DNA of 64,000 nucleotides, taken from NCBI GenBank assembly GCA_910578105.1, contig CAJTPD010000001.1, positions 62,001 to 126,000 on the forward strand. The letters are read 5' to 3'. Shown piece after piece: positions 33,905-41,849 of this stretch. The position numbers and the translations under genes are program-made. The DNA comes from an uncultured Odoribacter sp. (GTDB lineage Bacteria > Bacteroidota > Bacteroidia > Bacteroidales > Marinifilaceae). The stretch's first letter is position 1; each line of letters opens with the position of its first letter. Under the pieces are notes generated by a model. It was not told where the DNA came from and did no database searches. It saw nothing but the letters and a program-made list of their open reading frames with translations.

Positions 33905-35758
33905 ATGCGGAAAGTGATTTTGTTGATTGGAGTGTGGTGTTGGTTTGGCATTTTCGGATTACAGGCCCAACAATCCCGTGTTGTAAATAAAAAAGCTTTC
34001 AGTCTTTTTCAGCATGCCCAGGAGGCGTTCCGGACCGGAGAACGGGAAAAAGCATTGGAGTTGCTCGGTAGGGCAAAATCATATGAGCCGGGATTTTCAG
34101 GCTTGTATTTGTTAGAGGCTGATATATATCACCGGCAAGGTGAGAAGGTAAGGGAAATAGAAGCCATAAAGACGGCTTTGGCCTTGGATTCTTTGAGTGA
34201 TCATCCTTATTATTTTTTTGTATTGGCTGAAGAAGAGTTTGAACGGGCTTGTTATGCACAGGCAAAAATTTATTATGCTCAATATTTGCGGAAAGATAAA
34301 CGACAGCGTGCCGGGCAACGGGCGGTAAAGCAATTAAAAAATTGTGATTTTGCTTTACAGGCATTGAGGGCCGGGCAGAAGCAGCCGGTTGAGGTTTATT
34401 TTCAGTCCGGATTACCGGTGTATTGGCCGTCTTTGGATGTAACCGGTCAGGTTTTTTTGTTTACAGAGCAGGAGGGTGACCGGGAAAAGATGTGGATGCT
34501 GAAAGATTCGGTCCGGTATGATTTAAATTTTAAAGTTACCGGAAATTGCGGTTCTCCTTCTTTGACGGCTGACGGTCAGATGATGTATTTTTCTATGGAT
34601 ACGGGTGGCAGGAATGGTTTTGATATTTATGTGGCCTATCGTTTGTCCGATTCCACCTGGTCTGAACCGGTGAATTTGGGCTACCCTGTGAATACGGAGA
34701 GTTGGGACGCACAACCTGCCATATCGGCTGATGGCACAAAATTGTATTATGCTTCCAACCGGGAAGGAGGACAAGGGGGGAGCGATATTTGGTTTTCGAA
34801 GTTGTTAAAGCGTTTTCCTGACGGACGGCAGGTATGGTCGCAGCCCAGGTGTCTTTATTTTAATACTCCGGGAGATGAAATGGCTCCGTTTTTGTATTTT
34901 GACAACCGGACGTTGTTTTTTGCTTCTGACGGTTATCCTGGTATGGGATGCAAGGATATTTACAAGGTTGACATTGCCTCTGTTTCTGAACCGTTAAATA
35001 TAGGGATTACGGTGAATACCCAGAAAGATGAATTCGGTTTTATGGTGGATGCCAGTGGGGAATGGGGGTATTTTTCGTCGGATGTTACCGGTAAACGGTG
35101 TATTTATCGTTATCGGCTGGGGGAGCAGTTGGCTTGTCCTCCTGCCGTTTATTTGGATTTGCAGGTGTTGGACGAACAGGGAAATCCCATACAGCCCGAA
35201 CGCTTGATTTTAGTGGATGTCGGAACCCGGGATACCCTTGCCTGTTATGATGGGAATTTTTCCGGAAAGTCCGGGCTGGCTTGTGTTCCTGAAGATAAGT
35301 TGTTGTTGTTGAGTGTAATCCGGGAAGGGTATTTGTATTATTCGGATACTTTGCAGGTAAGACGGGGTAGTGGGGTAACCAGACAATTGTGCCGTGTGTA
35401 TCTCAGACCTATTCAAAAAGAGCAAACACTGATATTGAAAGGAGTCTTTTTTGATGTGGATGATTATGAACTGAAACCGGAGTCTTATCCTGAGTTGTTG
35501 CAATTGGCGGAATTTTTACGTTTAAATCCGGAAGTTAGGATAGAGATTGCAGGACATACGGACAATACAGGTTCGGATAAACATAATTATCAGTTGTCTG
35601 AAAACCGGGCTTTTGAGGTGTATAAATTTTTATTTTTGAGGCATATTGGTAAAGAACGGATGTCGTATCGCGGGTATGGCAAGGACTATCCTTTGGCTCC
35701 TAATGATACGGAAGAGGGAAAGGCCAGAAATAGGAGGACTGAGATTCGGATACAGTGA
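33905..35758 (+). CDS. OmpA-family protein with TPR, PD40 and regulatory-like domains (PorE-like order)
   Basis: A 617-residue exported protein. Start 33905 gives the signal MRKVILLIGVWCWFGIFGLQAQ; the longer frame adds 9 residues without a signal. The order is: TPR-like helices (about 25-140, FRTGEREKALELLGRAKSYEPG), PD40 beta-propeller blades (about 160-400, GSPSLTADGQMMYFSMD, AQPAISADGTKLYYASNREGG), a regulatory-like beta domain (about 420-510) and a C-terminal OmpA peptidoglycan-binding domain (VRIEIAGHTDNTGSDKHNYQLSENRA). This is the order of PorE of the type IX secretion system, but similar proteins occur in species without that system. There is no lipobox; it probably anchors an outer-membrane complex to peptidoglycan. 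Confidence 0.9.
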   Translation: MRKVILLIGVWCWFGIFGLQAQQSRVVNKKAFSLFQHAQEAFRTGEREKALELLGRAKSYEPGFSGLYLLEADIYHRQGEKVREIEAIKTALALDSLSDHPYYFFVLAEEEFERACYAQAKIYYAQYLRKDKRQRAGQRAVKQLKNCDFALQALRAGQKQPVEVYFQSGLPVYWPSLDVTGQVFLFTEQEGDREKMWMLKDSVRYDLNFKVTGNCGSPSLTADGQMMYFSMDTGGRNGFDIYVAYRLSDSTWSEPVNLGYPVNTESWDAQPAISADGTKLYYASNREGGQGGSDIWFSKLLKRFPDGRQVWSQPRCLYFNTPGDEMAPFLYFDNRTLFFASDGYPGMGCKDIYKVDIASVSEPLNIGITVNTQKDEFGFMVDASGEWGYFSSDVTGKRCIYRYRLGEQLACPPAVYLDLQVLDEQGNPIQPERLILVDVGTRDTLACYDGNFSGKSGLACVPEDKLLLLSVIREGYLYYSDTLQVRRGSGVTRQLCRVYLRPIQKEQTLILKGVFFDVDDYELKPESYPELLQLAEFLRLNPEVRIEIAGHTDNTGSDKHNYQLSENRAFEVYKFLFLRHIGKERMSYRGYGKDYPLAPNDTEEGKARNRRTEIRIQ

Positions 35759-35773
35759 TGGTAAAATAAATAA

Positions 35774-36526
35774 ATGGGTAAAATGGTGAGGACATATCAG
35801 GTAAGCGGATTTGAAGTTTTGGAATTGGATGAAGCTGCTTCGACTAATACGGTTGCTGAGGCGATGGCATTGAGTGAGTTAAAAGATAAAATGGTTATAC
35901 TCACCTGGTGTCAGACTCAGGGCCGGGGACAAGCTGCTAATAAATGGGAGAGTGAACCATATAAAAACATAGCTATGACTGTTGTATTTCGTCCGGAAGG
36001 TTTGGTGGCGGGGAAACAGTTTGCTGTTTCTATGATTATTGCTTTGGGGTGTCTGGATTTTGTAAGCCGTTATGTCCCGGATGTGACAGTGAAATGGCCT
36101 AATGATATTTATGTCGGTGACAGGAAAATTGCAGGTATTTTAATTGAACACCGGGTGGCAGGAGCTTATATTCAGAGTTCTTTGTGTGGGGTGGGGTTAA
36201 ATATCAATCAGGCTGTTTTTTTGTCCGATGCTCCCAATCCGGTATCGTTGTTGCAGTTGACGGAAAAGGAATTTAATTTGAATGAAGTATTGCAGGAATT
36301 ACTGGAGTGTATAGGCCGGCGTTACAGTCAGGTCAAGGATTACGCTGCTTTGGAAGCGGATTTTCGGAAAAATATGTACCGTGCTGGCGGAATCTTCGAT
36401 TGGGAAGATGCCTCCGGCTCTTTCCGTGCTTCTGTTGCAGGGATAGATGAGTACGGACAACTTGTTCTGGAGGATACGGAAGGGCGGCAACGTCTGTATG
36501 CTTTTAAGGAGGTGGGGTACAGGTAA
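35774..36526 (+). CDS. birA: Biotin-[acetyl-CoA-carboxylase] ligase
   Basis: A 250-residue biotin protein ligase, which activates biotin with ATP and attaches it to carboxyl-carrier lysines. Family motifs are EAASTNTVAEAM (about 20-31), the biotinyl-AMP loop QTQGRGQAANKWES, VKWPNDIYVGDRKIAGILIEH, and GVGLNINQ. There is no N-terminal DNA-binding domain, so it is a class I enzyme and not a repressor. It sits 15 bases downstream of the OmpA-family gene and upstream of rpsA, which has its own promoter. Confidence 0.94.
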   Translation: MGKMVRTYQVSGFEVLELDEAASTNTVAEAMALSELKDKMVILTWCQTQGRGQAANKWESEPYKNIAMTVVFRPEGLVAGKQFAVSMIIALGCLDFVSRYVPDVTVKWPNDIYVGDRKIAGILIEHRVAGAYIQSSLCGVGLNINQAVFLSDAPNPVSLLQLTEKEFNLNEVLQELLECIGRRYSQVKDYAALEADFRKNMYRAGGIFDWEDASGSFRASVAGIDEYGQLVLEDTEGRQRLYAFKEVGYR

Positions 36527-36556
36527 TCCGGAGCGATTATTTTTAGATTAAAATAA

Positions 36557-36586
36557 TTGTAAAACAGATAATTATTCTTACCTTTG
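36557..36586 (+). promoter_or_regulatory. Bacteroidota-type promoter for rpsA
   Basis: TTG (36557-36559) and TACCTTTG (36579-36586) are 19 bases apart, an excellent fit to the -33/-7 consensus. The -7 element ends 16 bases before ATG 36603 and 52 bases before the alternative ATG 36639. Confidence 0.75.
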
Positions 36587-36602
36587 CGACCGATTCAAAA
36601 TA

Positions 36603-38480
36603 ATGTCTAACTTATTAGGTAGAAAACAATTAAATTTTATGTCAGAAGAACAAAAAGAGATGCAGGAAGCTGCAAAGAAAGTTGCTCCGGTAACAACTGC
36701 AGAACCGGATGAAAATTTTGATTGGGATGCTTATGAAAACGACGCTGTTGTGCCGGCATCCGAGAAAGATGTGTTAGTTCAGAAATACGCAGAAACTCTT
36801 TCTAAGGTAGGAGAAAAGGAAGTTGTTGAAGGAACCGTAATCTCTATGAATAAAAGAGAGGTTGTGGTAAATATCGGTTATAAATCCGATGGTATTATCT
36901 CTTTGAATGAATTCCGTTATAATCCGGAATTGAAAGTAGGGGATAAAGTTGAAGTTTATGTAGAAACTCAGGAAGACAAAAAAGGTCAGTTGACCCTTTC
37001 ACACAAACAAGCCCGTGCTTTGCGCAGTTGGGATCGCGTGAATGAAGCTCTGGAAAAAGACGAAATCATTAAAGGTTTTGTAAAATGTCGTACGAAAGGC
37101 GGTATGATTGTTGACGTATTCGGTATTGAAGCATTCTTGCCGGGTTCTCAGATTGACGTTAAACCGATCCGTGATTACGATGTATATGTTGGTAAAACAA
37201 TGGAATTCAAAGTGGTAAAAATTAACCAGGAATTCAAGAACGTTGTTGTATCACACAAAGCTCTTATTGAGGCCGAACTTGAACAACAGAAGAAAGACAT
37301 TATTTCTAAACTGGAAAAAGGACAGGTACTCGAAGGAACTGTTAAAAATATCACTTCTTACGGTGTATTCATTGACCTCGGTGGCGTAGACGGATTGATT
37401 CATATTACTGACTTGTCGTGGGGCCGTGTAAATCATCCGAACGAAATCGTTCAGTTGGATCAGAAACTGAATGTTGTTATTTTGGATTTTGATGACGAAA
37501 AGAAACGTATTGCGTTGGGTCTGAAACAATTGACTCCGCATCCGTGGGATGCACTGAGTGCAGAATTGAAAGTAGGTGATACTGTGAAAGGTAAGGTTGT
37601 GGTGATGGCTGATTATGGTGCATTTGTAGAAATTGCTCCGGGTGTTGAAGGTTTAATTCACGTATCTGAAATGTCGTGGTCTCAGCATCTGCGTTCTGCT
37701 CAGGATTTCATGAAAGTGGGAGATGAAGTAGAGGCTGTTGTATTGACTCTGGACCGTGAAGAACGGAAAATGTCTCTTGGTATCAAACAGTTGAAAGCTG
37801 ATCCGTGGCAAAATATTGAAGAGAAATATGGTGTAGGTTCCAAGCATACTGCAACTGTACGCAATTTCACCAATTTCGGAGTGTTTGTTGAAATCGAGGA
37901 AGGTGTTGATGGATTAATCCATATTTCTGACCTGTCCTGGACGAAGAAAGTAAAACATCCGGCAGAGTTTACTCAGATCGGTGCTCCGATAGAAGTAGTG
38001 GTGCTGGAAATTGACAAGGAAAACCGTCGTTTGAGTTTGGGTCACAAACAATTGGAAGAGAATCCGTGGGATGTATTTGAAACCATCTTTACCGTTGATT
38101 CCATCCATGAAGGTACGATTACCGAGATATTTGACAAAGGTGCCGTAGTTGCTCTGCCTTATGGTGTAGAGGGATTTGCAACACCGCGTCATTTAGTAAA
38201 AGAGGACGGTTCGCAGGCTAAAGTAGATGAAAAACTGGAATTTAAGGTAATTGAATTCAACAAAGCAGCAAAACGGATTATTGTTTCTCATTCACGCGTA
38301 TTCGAAGATGTTCAGAAATCTGAAGAAAAAGCAAAGAAAAGTGCTGAAGAGAAATCTACCAAAAAGGCAGTTAAACAAGTGAAAGACAAACTGGAAAAAA
38401 CCACTTTGGGTGATATTACCGAATTGGCTGCTTTGAAAGAACAGATGGCTGCTGATGCTGTATCGGAAAACAAAGAATAA
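36603..38480 (+). CDS. rpsA: 30S ribosomal protein S1
   Basis: A 625-residue S1 protein that helps mRNA bind the 30S subunit. Six S1 (OB-fold) domains can be counted at roughly 70-135, 150-218, 238-306, 322-392, 408-478 and 495-562. Domains 3 to 5 carry the classic signature (SYGVFIDLGGVDGLIHITDLSW, DYGAFVEIAPGVEGLIHVSEMSW, NFGVFVEIEEGVDGLIHISDLSW in short form). The acidic N-terminus DENFDWDAYENDAV is typical of Bacteroidetes S1, and the tail is Lys/Glu-rich. The first ATG leaves a very short leader; ATG 36639 (MSEEQKEMQE) would give a leader of roughly 45 bases and may be the true start. Confidence 0.95.
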   Translation: MSNLLGRKQLNFMSEEQKEMQEAAKKVAPVTTAEPDENFDWDAYENDAVVPASEKDVLVQKYAETLSKVGEKEVVEGTVISMNKREVVVNIGYKSDGIISLNEFRYNPELKVGDKVEVYVETQEDKKGQLTLSHKQARALRSWDRVNEALEKDEIIKGFVKCRTKGGMIVDVFGIEAFLPGSQIDVKPIRDYDVYVGKTMEFKVVKINQEFKNVVVSHKALIEAELEQQKKDIISKLEKGQVLEGTVKNITSYGVFIDLGGVDGLIHITDLSWGRVNHPNEIVQLDQKLNVVILDFDDEKKRIALGLKQLTPHPWDALSAELKVGDTVKGKVVVMADYGAFVEIAPGVEGLIHVSEMSWSQHLRSAQDFMKVGDEVEAVVLTLDREERKMSLGIKQLKADPWQNIEEKYGVGSKHTATVRNFTNFGVFVEIEEGVDGLIHISDLSWTKKVKHPAEFTQIGAPIEVVVLEIDKENRRLSLGHKQLEENPWDVFETIFTVDSIHEGTITEIFDKGAVVALPYGVEGFATPRHLVKEDGSQAKVDEKLEFKVIEFNKAAKRIIVSHSRVFEDVQKSEEKAKKSAEEKSTKKAVKQVKDKLEKTTLGDITELAALKEQMAADAVSENKE

Positions 38481-38552
38481 TTTAGACTAACGATTGGAAG
38501 TAAGCCGTAAGAGTAACAAAAGGCTTTGAGGTTTTCTTTGTTGTCGTAAATT

Positions 38553-39491
38553 ATGAAATTCGAGTTGACAATATTGGGGAGCGGTTCTTCCGTTCCCACT
38601 GCTAACAGAAATTCTGCCGCTCAAGTACTCAATGTACTTGAGCGGTATTTTCTTATAGATTGTGCTGAAGCTACTCAACATCAGCTCAGGCGTTTCCGTG
38701 TGCCTTATAATAAGATAAATCATATCTTTATTTCTCATTTGCATGGGGATCATTTCTTTGGACTGATGGGGTTTTTGTCTACTCTTTCCTTGCAGGGAAG
38801 GAGAGGAGAAATGCATATTTATGCCGACTCCCGTTTACAGGAAATAATGGAATGTCAGATGAAAATCATGCGTAGCCGTTTTGTATATCCTATTGTTTTT
38901 CATGCATTAAGCCGCAGAGAAGAATTGATATATGAAGATAAAGTGGTTACAGTTACTTCTTTTCCTTTAAAGCACCGCTATGAAGCTCCGGTTTGCGGAT
39001 TTTTATTCCGTGAAAAAGAACGGGAAAGGACAATCCGCAAAGACATGGTAGCTGCCTGGAAAGTACCTGTTGCATTTATGCAATATCTGAAAATGGGAAA
39101 AGATTACGTAACTCCGGAAGGAGAAGTTATTGCTAATAAACGGCTGACAGTGGCACCGCCTCCTTCCCGTTCATATGCTTATATAACAGATACTCTTTTC
39201 CGGGAGCGTTTTTCCGGCTATGTTCAAGGGGTAGATTTATTGTATCATGAGGCTACATATAGCAAAGAAGATGAAGTTTTGGCCAGGGAAAGTTATCATA
39301 GTACCGCAGAACAGGCTGCGAAACTGGCAGAATCGGCCGGAGCGAAAAAATTATTATTGGGACATTTTTCCGCTCGTTATTCTGATGTGACGGAGCTTTT
39401 ATCTGAGGCCCGCACTATTTTTCCAAATACGTTTATCTGTTCTGACGGAGATGTGTTTGAAATTCCGGCACAGAAGAGAGAGGGGTATTGA
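38553..39491 (+). CDS. rnz: Ribonuclease Z (tRNA 3' processing endonuclease)
   Basis: A 312-residue metallo-beta-lactamase-fold nuclease that trims 3' trailers of pre-tRNA. The zinc motif HLHGDHFFGLMGFL (HxHxDH, about 62-75) is present, with further ligands in LLYHEATY, SYHSTAEQAAKLA and LLLGHFSARY. SVPTANRNSAAQVL and PPPSRSYAYITDT are RNase Z hallmarks; the exosite arm lies in the region of residues 150-200. Shortly after the start codon the coding sequence contains a perfect 12-bp hairpin (38617-38645). The gene lies 72 bases downstream of rpsA. Confidence 0.95.
   Translation: MKFELTILGSGSSVPTANRNSAAQVLNVLERYFLIDCAEATQHQLRRFRVPYNKINHIFISHLHGDHFFGLMGFLSTLSLQGRRGEMHIYADSRLQEIMECQMKIMRSRFVYPIVFHALSRREELIYEDKVVTVTSFPLKHRYEAPVCGFLFREKERERTIRKDMVAAWKVPVAFMQYLKMGKDYVTPEGEVIANKRLTVAPPPSRSYAYITDTLFRERFSGYVQGVDLLYHEATYSKEDEVLARESYHSTAEQAAKLAESAGAKKLLLGHFSARYSDVTELLSEARTIFPNTFICSDGDVFEIPAQKREGY
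38617..38645 (+). promoter_or_regulatory. Terminator-like hairpin inside the start of rnz
   Basis: CCGCTCAAGTAC (38617-38628) and its perfect complement (38634-38645) enclose a 5-base loop, and TATTTTCTTAT follows. It lies about 64 bases inside the rnz reading frame. The shape is that of an intrinsic terminator or attenuator, but it is translated sequence, so function is unproven. Confidence 0.35.
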
Positions 39492-39550
39492 ATAGCCGGA
39501 TTTACAAAATAATCCAAATGAGTTTGAGAGTGAAAGTGCAGGATTTTGTT

Positions 39551-39558
39551 TACTTTTG
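39551..39558 (+). promoter_or_regulatory. Bacteroidota -7 element for manC
   Basis: TACTTTTG matches TAnnTTTG and lies 26 bases before ATG 39585. The nearest TTG upstream is 24 bases away, a little far for -33. Its position argues for ATG 39585 over the longer in-frame start at 39546. Confidence 0.45.
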
Positions 39559-39584
39559 TATATTGTTACTTTAATTTTGTTGTA

Positions 39585-40628
39585 ATGAATCATCTTGTAA
39601 TTATGGCGGGTGGTGTAGGTAGCCGTTTCTGGCCGATGAGTACTCCTGCAAAGCCTAAGCAGTTTATTGATGTTTTAGGAACCGGAAGAACTTTATTGCA
39701 GTTGACAGTGGAGCGTTTTGCAGGTATTTGTCCGATTGAAAATGTTTGGGTTGTGACATCCGTAAAATACAAAGAGCTTGTAAAGGAACAGTTGCCTGAA
39801 ATTCCGGAGTCCAATATATTATTGGAGCCTTGTATGCGGAATACGGCACCTTGTATTGCTTATGTGGCCTGGAAAATAAAACAAAAGGATGCGGATGCCA
39901 ATCTGGTTATTTCTCCTTCAGATCATTTGGTGATGGATGTGCCTGAATTCAGAAGGGTGGTTTGTAAGGGATTGGAGTTTGTTGCCGGAAGTGACAGAAT
40001 TCTGACGTTGGGCGTATTGCCGGTACGGCCTGAGACCGGGTATGGTTATATAAAAGCTCAGGCTGGGGGTGACGGAGACATACTGGAAGTGGAAAGTTTT
40101 AAGGAAAAACCGGATATACAGACTGCAAAATATTATTTAACAGCCGGGGGATATTACTGGAATGCCGGGATTTTTCTCTGGAATGTGCAGACAATAGAAA
40201 AAGCTTTCCGGGACAATGAACCGGGAATTGCAGCTATTTTTGATTCTTTGCAGAGTGTATTTTATACCGTTGAGGAACAAAGAGCAATTGACCGGAAATT
40301 TCCTGAATGTCCCAATATTTCCATTGATTATGCAGTGATGGAAAGAGCTGAAAATATTTATGTTTTTCCGGTAAGTTTCGGATGGTCGGATTTAGGTACA
40401 TGGGGTTCGCTGTATGAACAGGTGGTGAAAGACCTTGATTCGAACGCTGTGGTCGGACAGAATGTTAGGATGGTGGAGAGCAAAGGGTGTATAGTACATG
40501 TTCCCGACGATAAAAAAATGGTGCTTCAGGGGCTTGAGGAGTATATTGTTGCCGAGGAAAACGGAGTGTTGCTGGTGTGCCGCAAAACAGATGAACAACG
40601 TATTAAGGAATTTTCGTCCAAACTATAA
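39585..40628 (+). CDS. manC: Mannose-1-phosphate guanylyltransferase
   Basis: A 347-residue GDP-mannose pyrophosphorylase making GDP-mannose from GTP and mannose 1-phosphate, a precursor of fucose- and mannose-containing surface glycans. The nucleotide-binding block is IMAGGVGSRFWPMSTPAKPKQF (about 5-26). PETGYGYIK, VESFKEKPD, YYWNAGIFLW and FGWSDLGTWGS are all family motifs. There is no C-terminal isomerase domain, so it is the monofunctional type. It has its own -7 element and is followed by upp after 54 bases. Confidence 0.93.
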   Translation: MNHLVIMAGGVGSRFWPMSTPAKPKQFIDVLGTGRTLLQLTVERFAGICPIENVWVVTSVKYKELVKEQLPEIPESNILLEPCMRNTAPCIAYVAWKIKQKDADANLVISPSDHLVMDVPEFRRVVCKGLEFVAGSDRILTLGVLPVRPETGYGYIKAQAGGDGDILEVESFKEKPDIQTAKYYLTAGGYYWNAGIFLWNVQTIEKAFRDNEPGIAAIFDSLQSVFYTVEEQRAIDRKFPECPNISIDYAVMERAENIYVFPVSFGWSDLGTWGSLYEQVVKDLDSNAVVGQNVRMVESKGCIVHVPDDKKMVLQGLEEYIVAEENGVLLVCRKTDEQRIKEFSSKL

Positions 40629-40642
40629 ATTTGTTTATAGTT
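40621..40642 (+). terminator. Weak AT-rich hairpin at the end of manC
   Basis: AACTATAAA (40621-40629) and TTTATAGTT (40634-40642) form a 9-bp perfect stem with a 4-base loop that includes the manC stop codon. The stem is AT-only and the following T tract is broken, so termination would be weak. Confidence 0.3.
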
Positions 40643-40682
40643 ATATTAAGTTTTGTTTCCTTTATACAGAAAAATAAATGAA

Positions 40683-41339
40683 ATGATAAATGTAATTGAT
40701 GCACATCATTCTGTGTTGAATCTTTTTCTTGCAGAAATCCGGAATAAAGAAATACAGGGCGACCGGATGAGATTCCGGCGTAATCTGGAAAGGGTGGGTG
40801 AAATACTGGCTTATGAGATTAGTAAGACTTTTTCCTATACTCCCCGGACCGTACAAACTCCGATTAATCCTGCAGTGGTAATGTTGCCGGAGCAGGATGT
40901 TGTCATTGCTACGGTATTGCGGGCAGGGTTACCCTTTCATCAAGGTTTTTTAAATTATTTTGATCACGCTGGAAACGCTTTTGTTTCGGCGCGTCGTGTT
41001 AGTGACCGTACCACCCATCAAATAGAAATTCGTTTTGATTCCGTTTATACTCCGGATTTGACGGGTAAACAACTTTTGTTGGTAGACCCGATGATTGCGA
41101 CAGGAGCCTCTTTGGTGATTGCCTACCGTGAGTTGCTGAAGCAAGGTAACCGTCCGGTTCATACCCATATAGCCTCAGTTATTGCCAGTATACAAGGGGT
41201 GGATTATGTTGAAAAAGAATTGGCAGGTGAACCTTTCACTTTGTGGACGGCTGCTTTAGACAAAAATCTGACTGAAAAATACTATATTGATCCAGGATTG
41301 GGAGATGCCGGCGATTTGGCTTTCGGAGCTAAAAAGTAA
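40683..41339 (+). CDS. upp: Uracil phosphoribosyltransferase
   Basis: A 218-residue type I phosphoribosyltransferase of pyrimidine salvage (uracil plus PRPP to UMP). The PRPP-binding loop is LLLVDPMIATGASLVIAY (about 125-142). ATVLRAGLPFHQGFLNYF and the C-terminal YYIDPGLGDAGDLAFG block, which binds uracil, are diagnostic. ATG 40683 is chosen because it starts the conserved N-terminus (MINVIDAHHSVLN); the upstream in-frame extension is not family-like. Confidence 0.93.
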   Translation: MINVIDAHHSVLNLFLAEIRNKEIQGDRMRFRRNLERVGEILAYEISKTFSYTPRTVQTPINPAVVMLPEQDVVIATVLRAGLPFHQGFLNYFDHAGNAFVSARRVSDRTTHQIEIRFDSVYTPDLTGKQLLLVDPMIATGASLVIAYRELLKQGNRPVHTHIASVIASIQGVDYVEKELAGEPFTLWTAALDKNLTEKYYIDPGLGDAGDLAFGAKK

Positions 41340-41391
41340 ATTTTGCCCATGTATGATGCGGGGAAAAGTATATAATGTGAAGAATATTTCG

Positions 41392-41399
41392 TATTTTTG
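41392..41399 (+). promoter_or_regulatory. -7-like element directly before a small secreted-protein gene
   Basis: TATTTTTG matches TAnnTTTG but ends only 6 bases before ATG 41406. If real, the transcript would be nearly leaderless. No -33 TTG is seen, so a chance match is possible. Confidence 0.3.
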
Positions 41400-41405
41400 C
41401 CACTT

Positions 41406-41726
41406 ATGGAAGTGAATAGGTATCTGATAGCAGCATTGTATGTCATGGCAGGGTGTGCTGTGACAATTCCTCTTAAGGCTCAGACTGATAATGTACCTTT
41501 GAGAGGAGAGCAGTGTCGTCAGGTAGTTACTCACACTGTAAAGGTCGTTTCGGTTTATATGCAGCATGAGGAGGAGCAGCAGAATCACTGTGTTTTACCT
41601 CCTGATTATTATCATTTTCCGCAACCGGAATTTTCCCAGACCGATTATGTATTTGGCGAAACTATCCGGATTAATGCCGGGTCGTTGTGCCATACTTCCT
41701 ATAAAATCAGGGCTCCGGAAATTTAA
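41406..41726 (+). CDS. Small secreted protein of unknown function
   Basis: A 106-residue protein with a signal-like start MEVNRYLIAALYVMAGCAVT and a possible cleavage after LKAQ. The Cys in MAGC could also be a lipobox, though charge and spacing fit a Sec signal better. The mature part has three Cys and is about 75 residues long, with PPDYYHFPQPEF in the middle. No family is recognised. It lies between upp and secA on the same strand and probably has its own transcript. Confidence 0.5.
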   Translation: MEVNRYLIAALYVMAGCAVTIPLKAQTDNVPLRGEQCRQVVTHTVKVVSVYMQHEEEQQNHCVLPPDYYHFPQPEFSQTDYVFGETIRINAGSLCHTSYKIRAPEI

Positions 41727-41849
41727 TGGACGGGAGCATGATTCTGACGATATGAAGTGTGGAATTGCGGGAGATATAATGTAAATAAGTTTAAATGACC
41801 AGGAGATTGACAGAAAATGGGTCAATCTGAATCTAAAATTAAATATTAC

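Noticed and set aside
40621..40642. Strong terminator at the end of manC
   Set aside because: The stem is AT-only and overlaps the stop codon; it is listed only as a weak hairpin, not as a finding.
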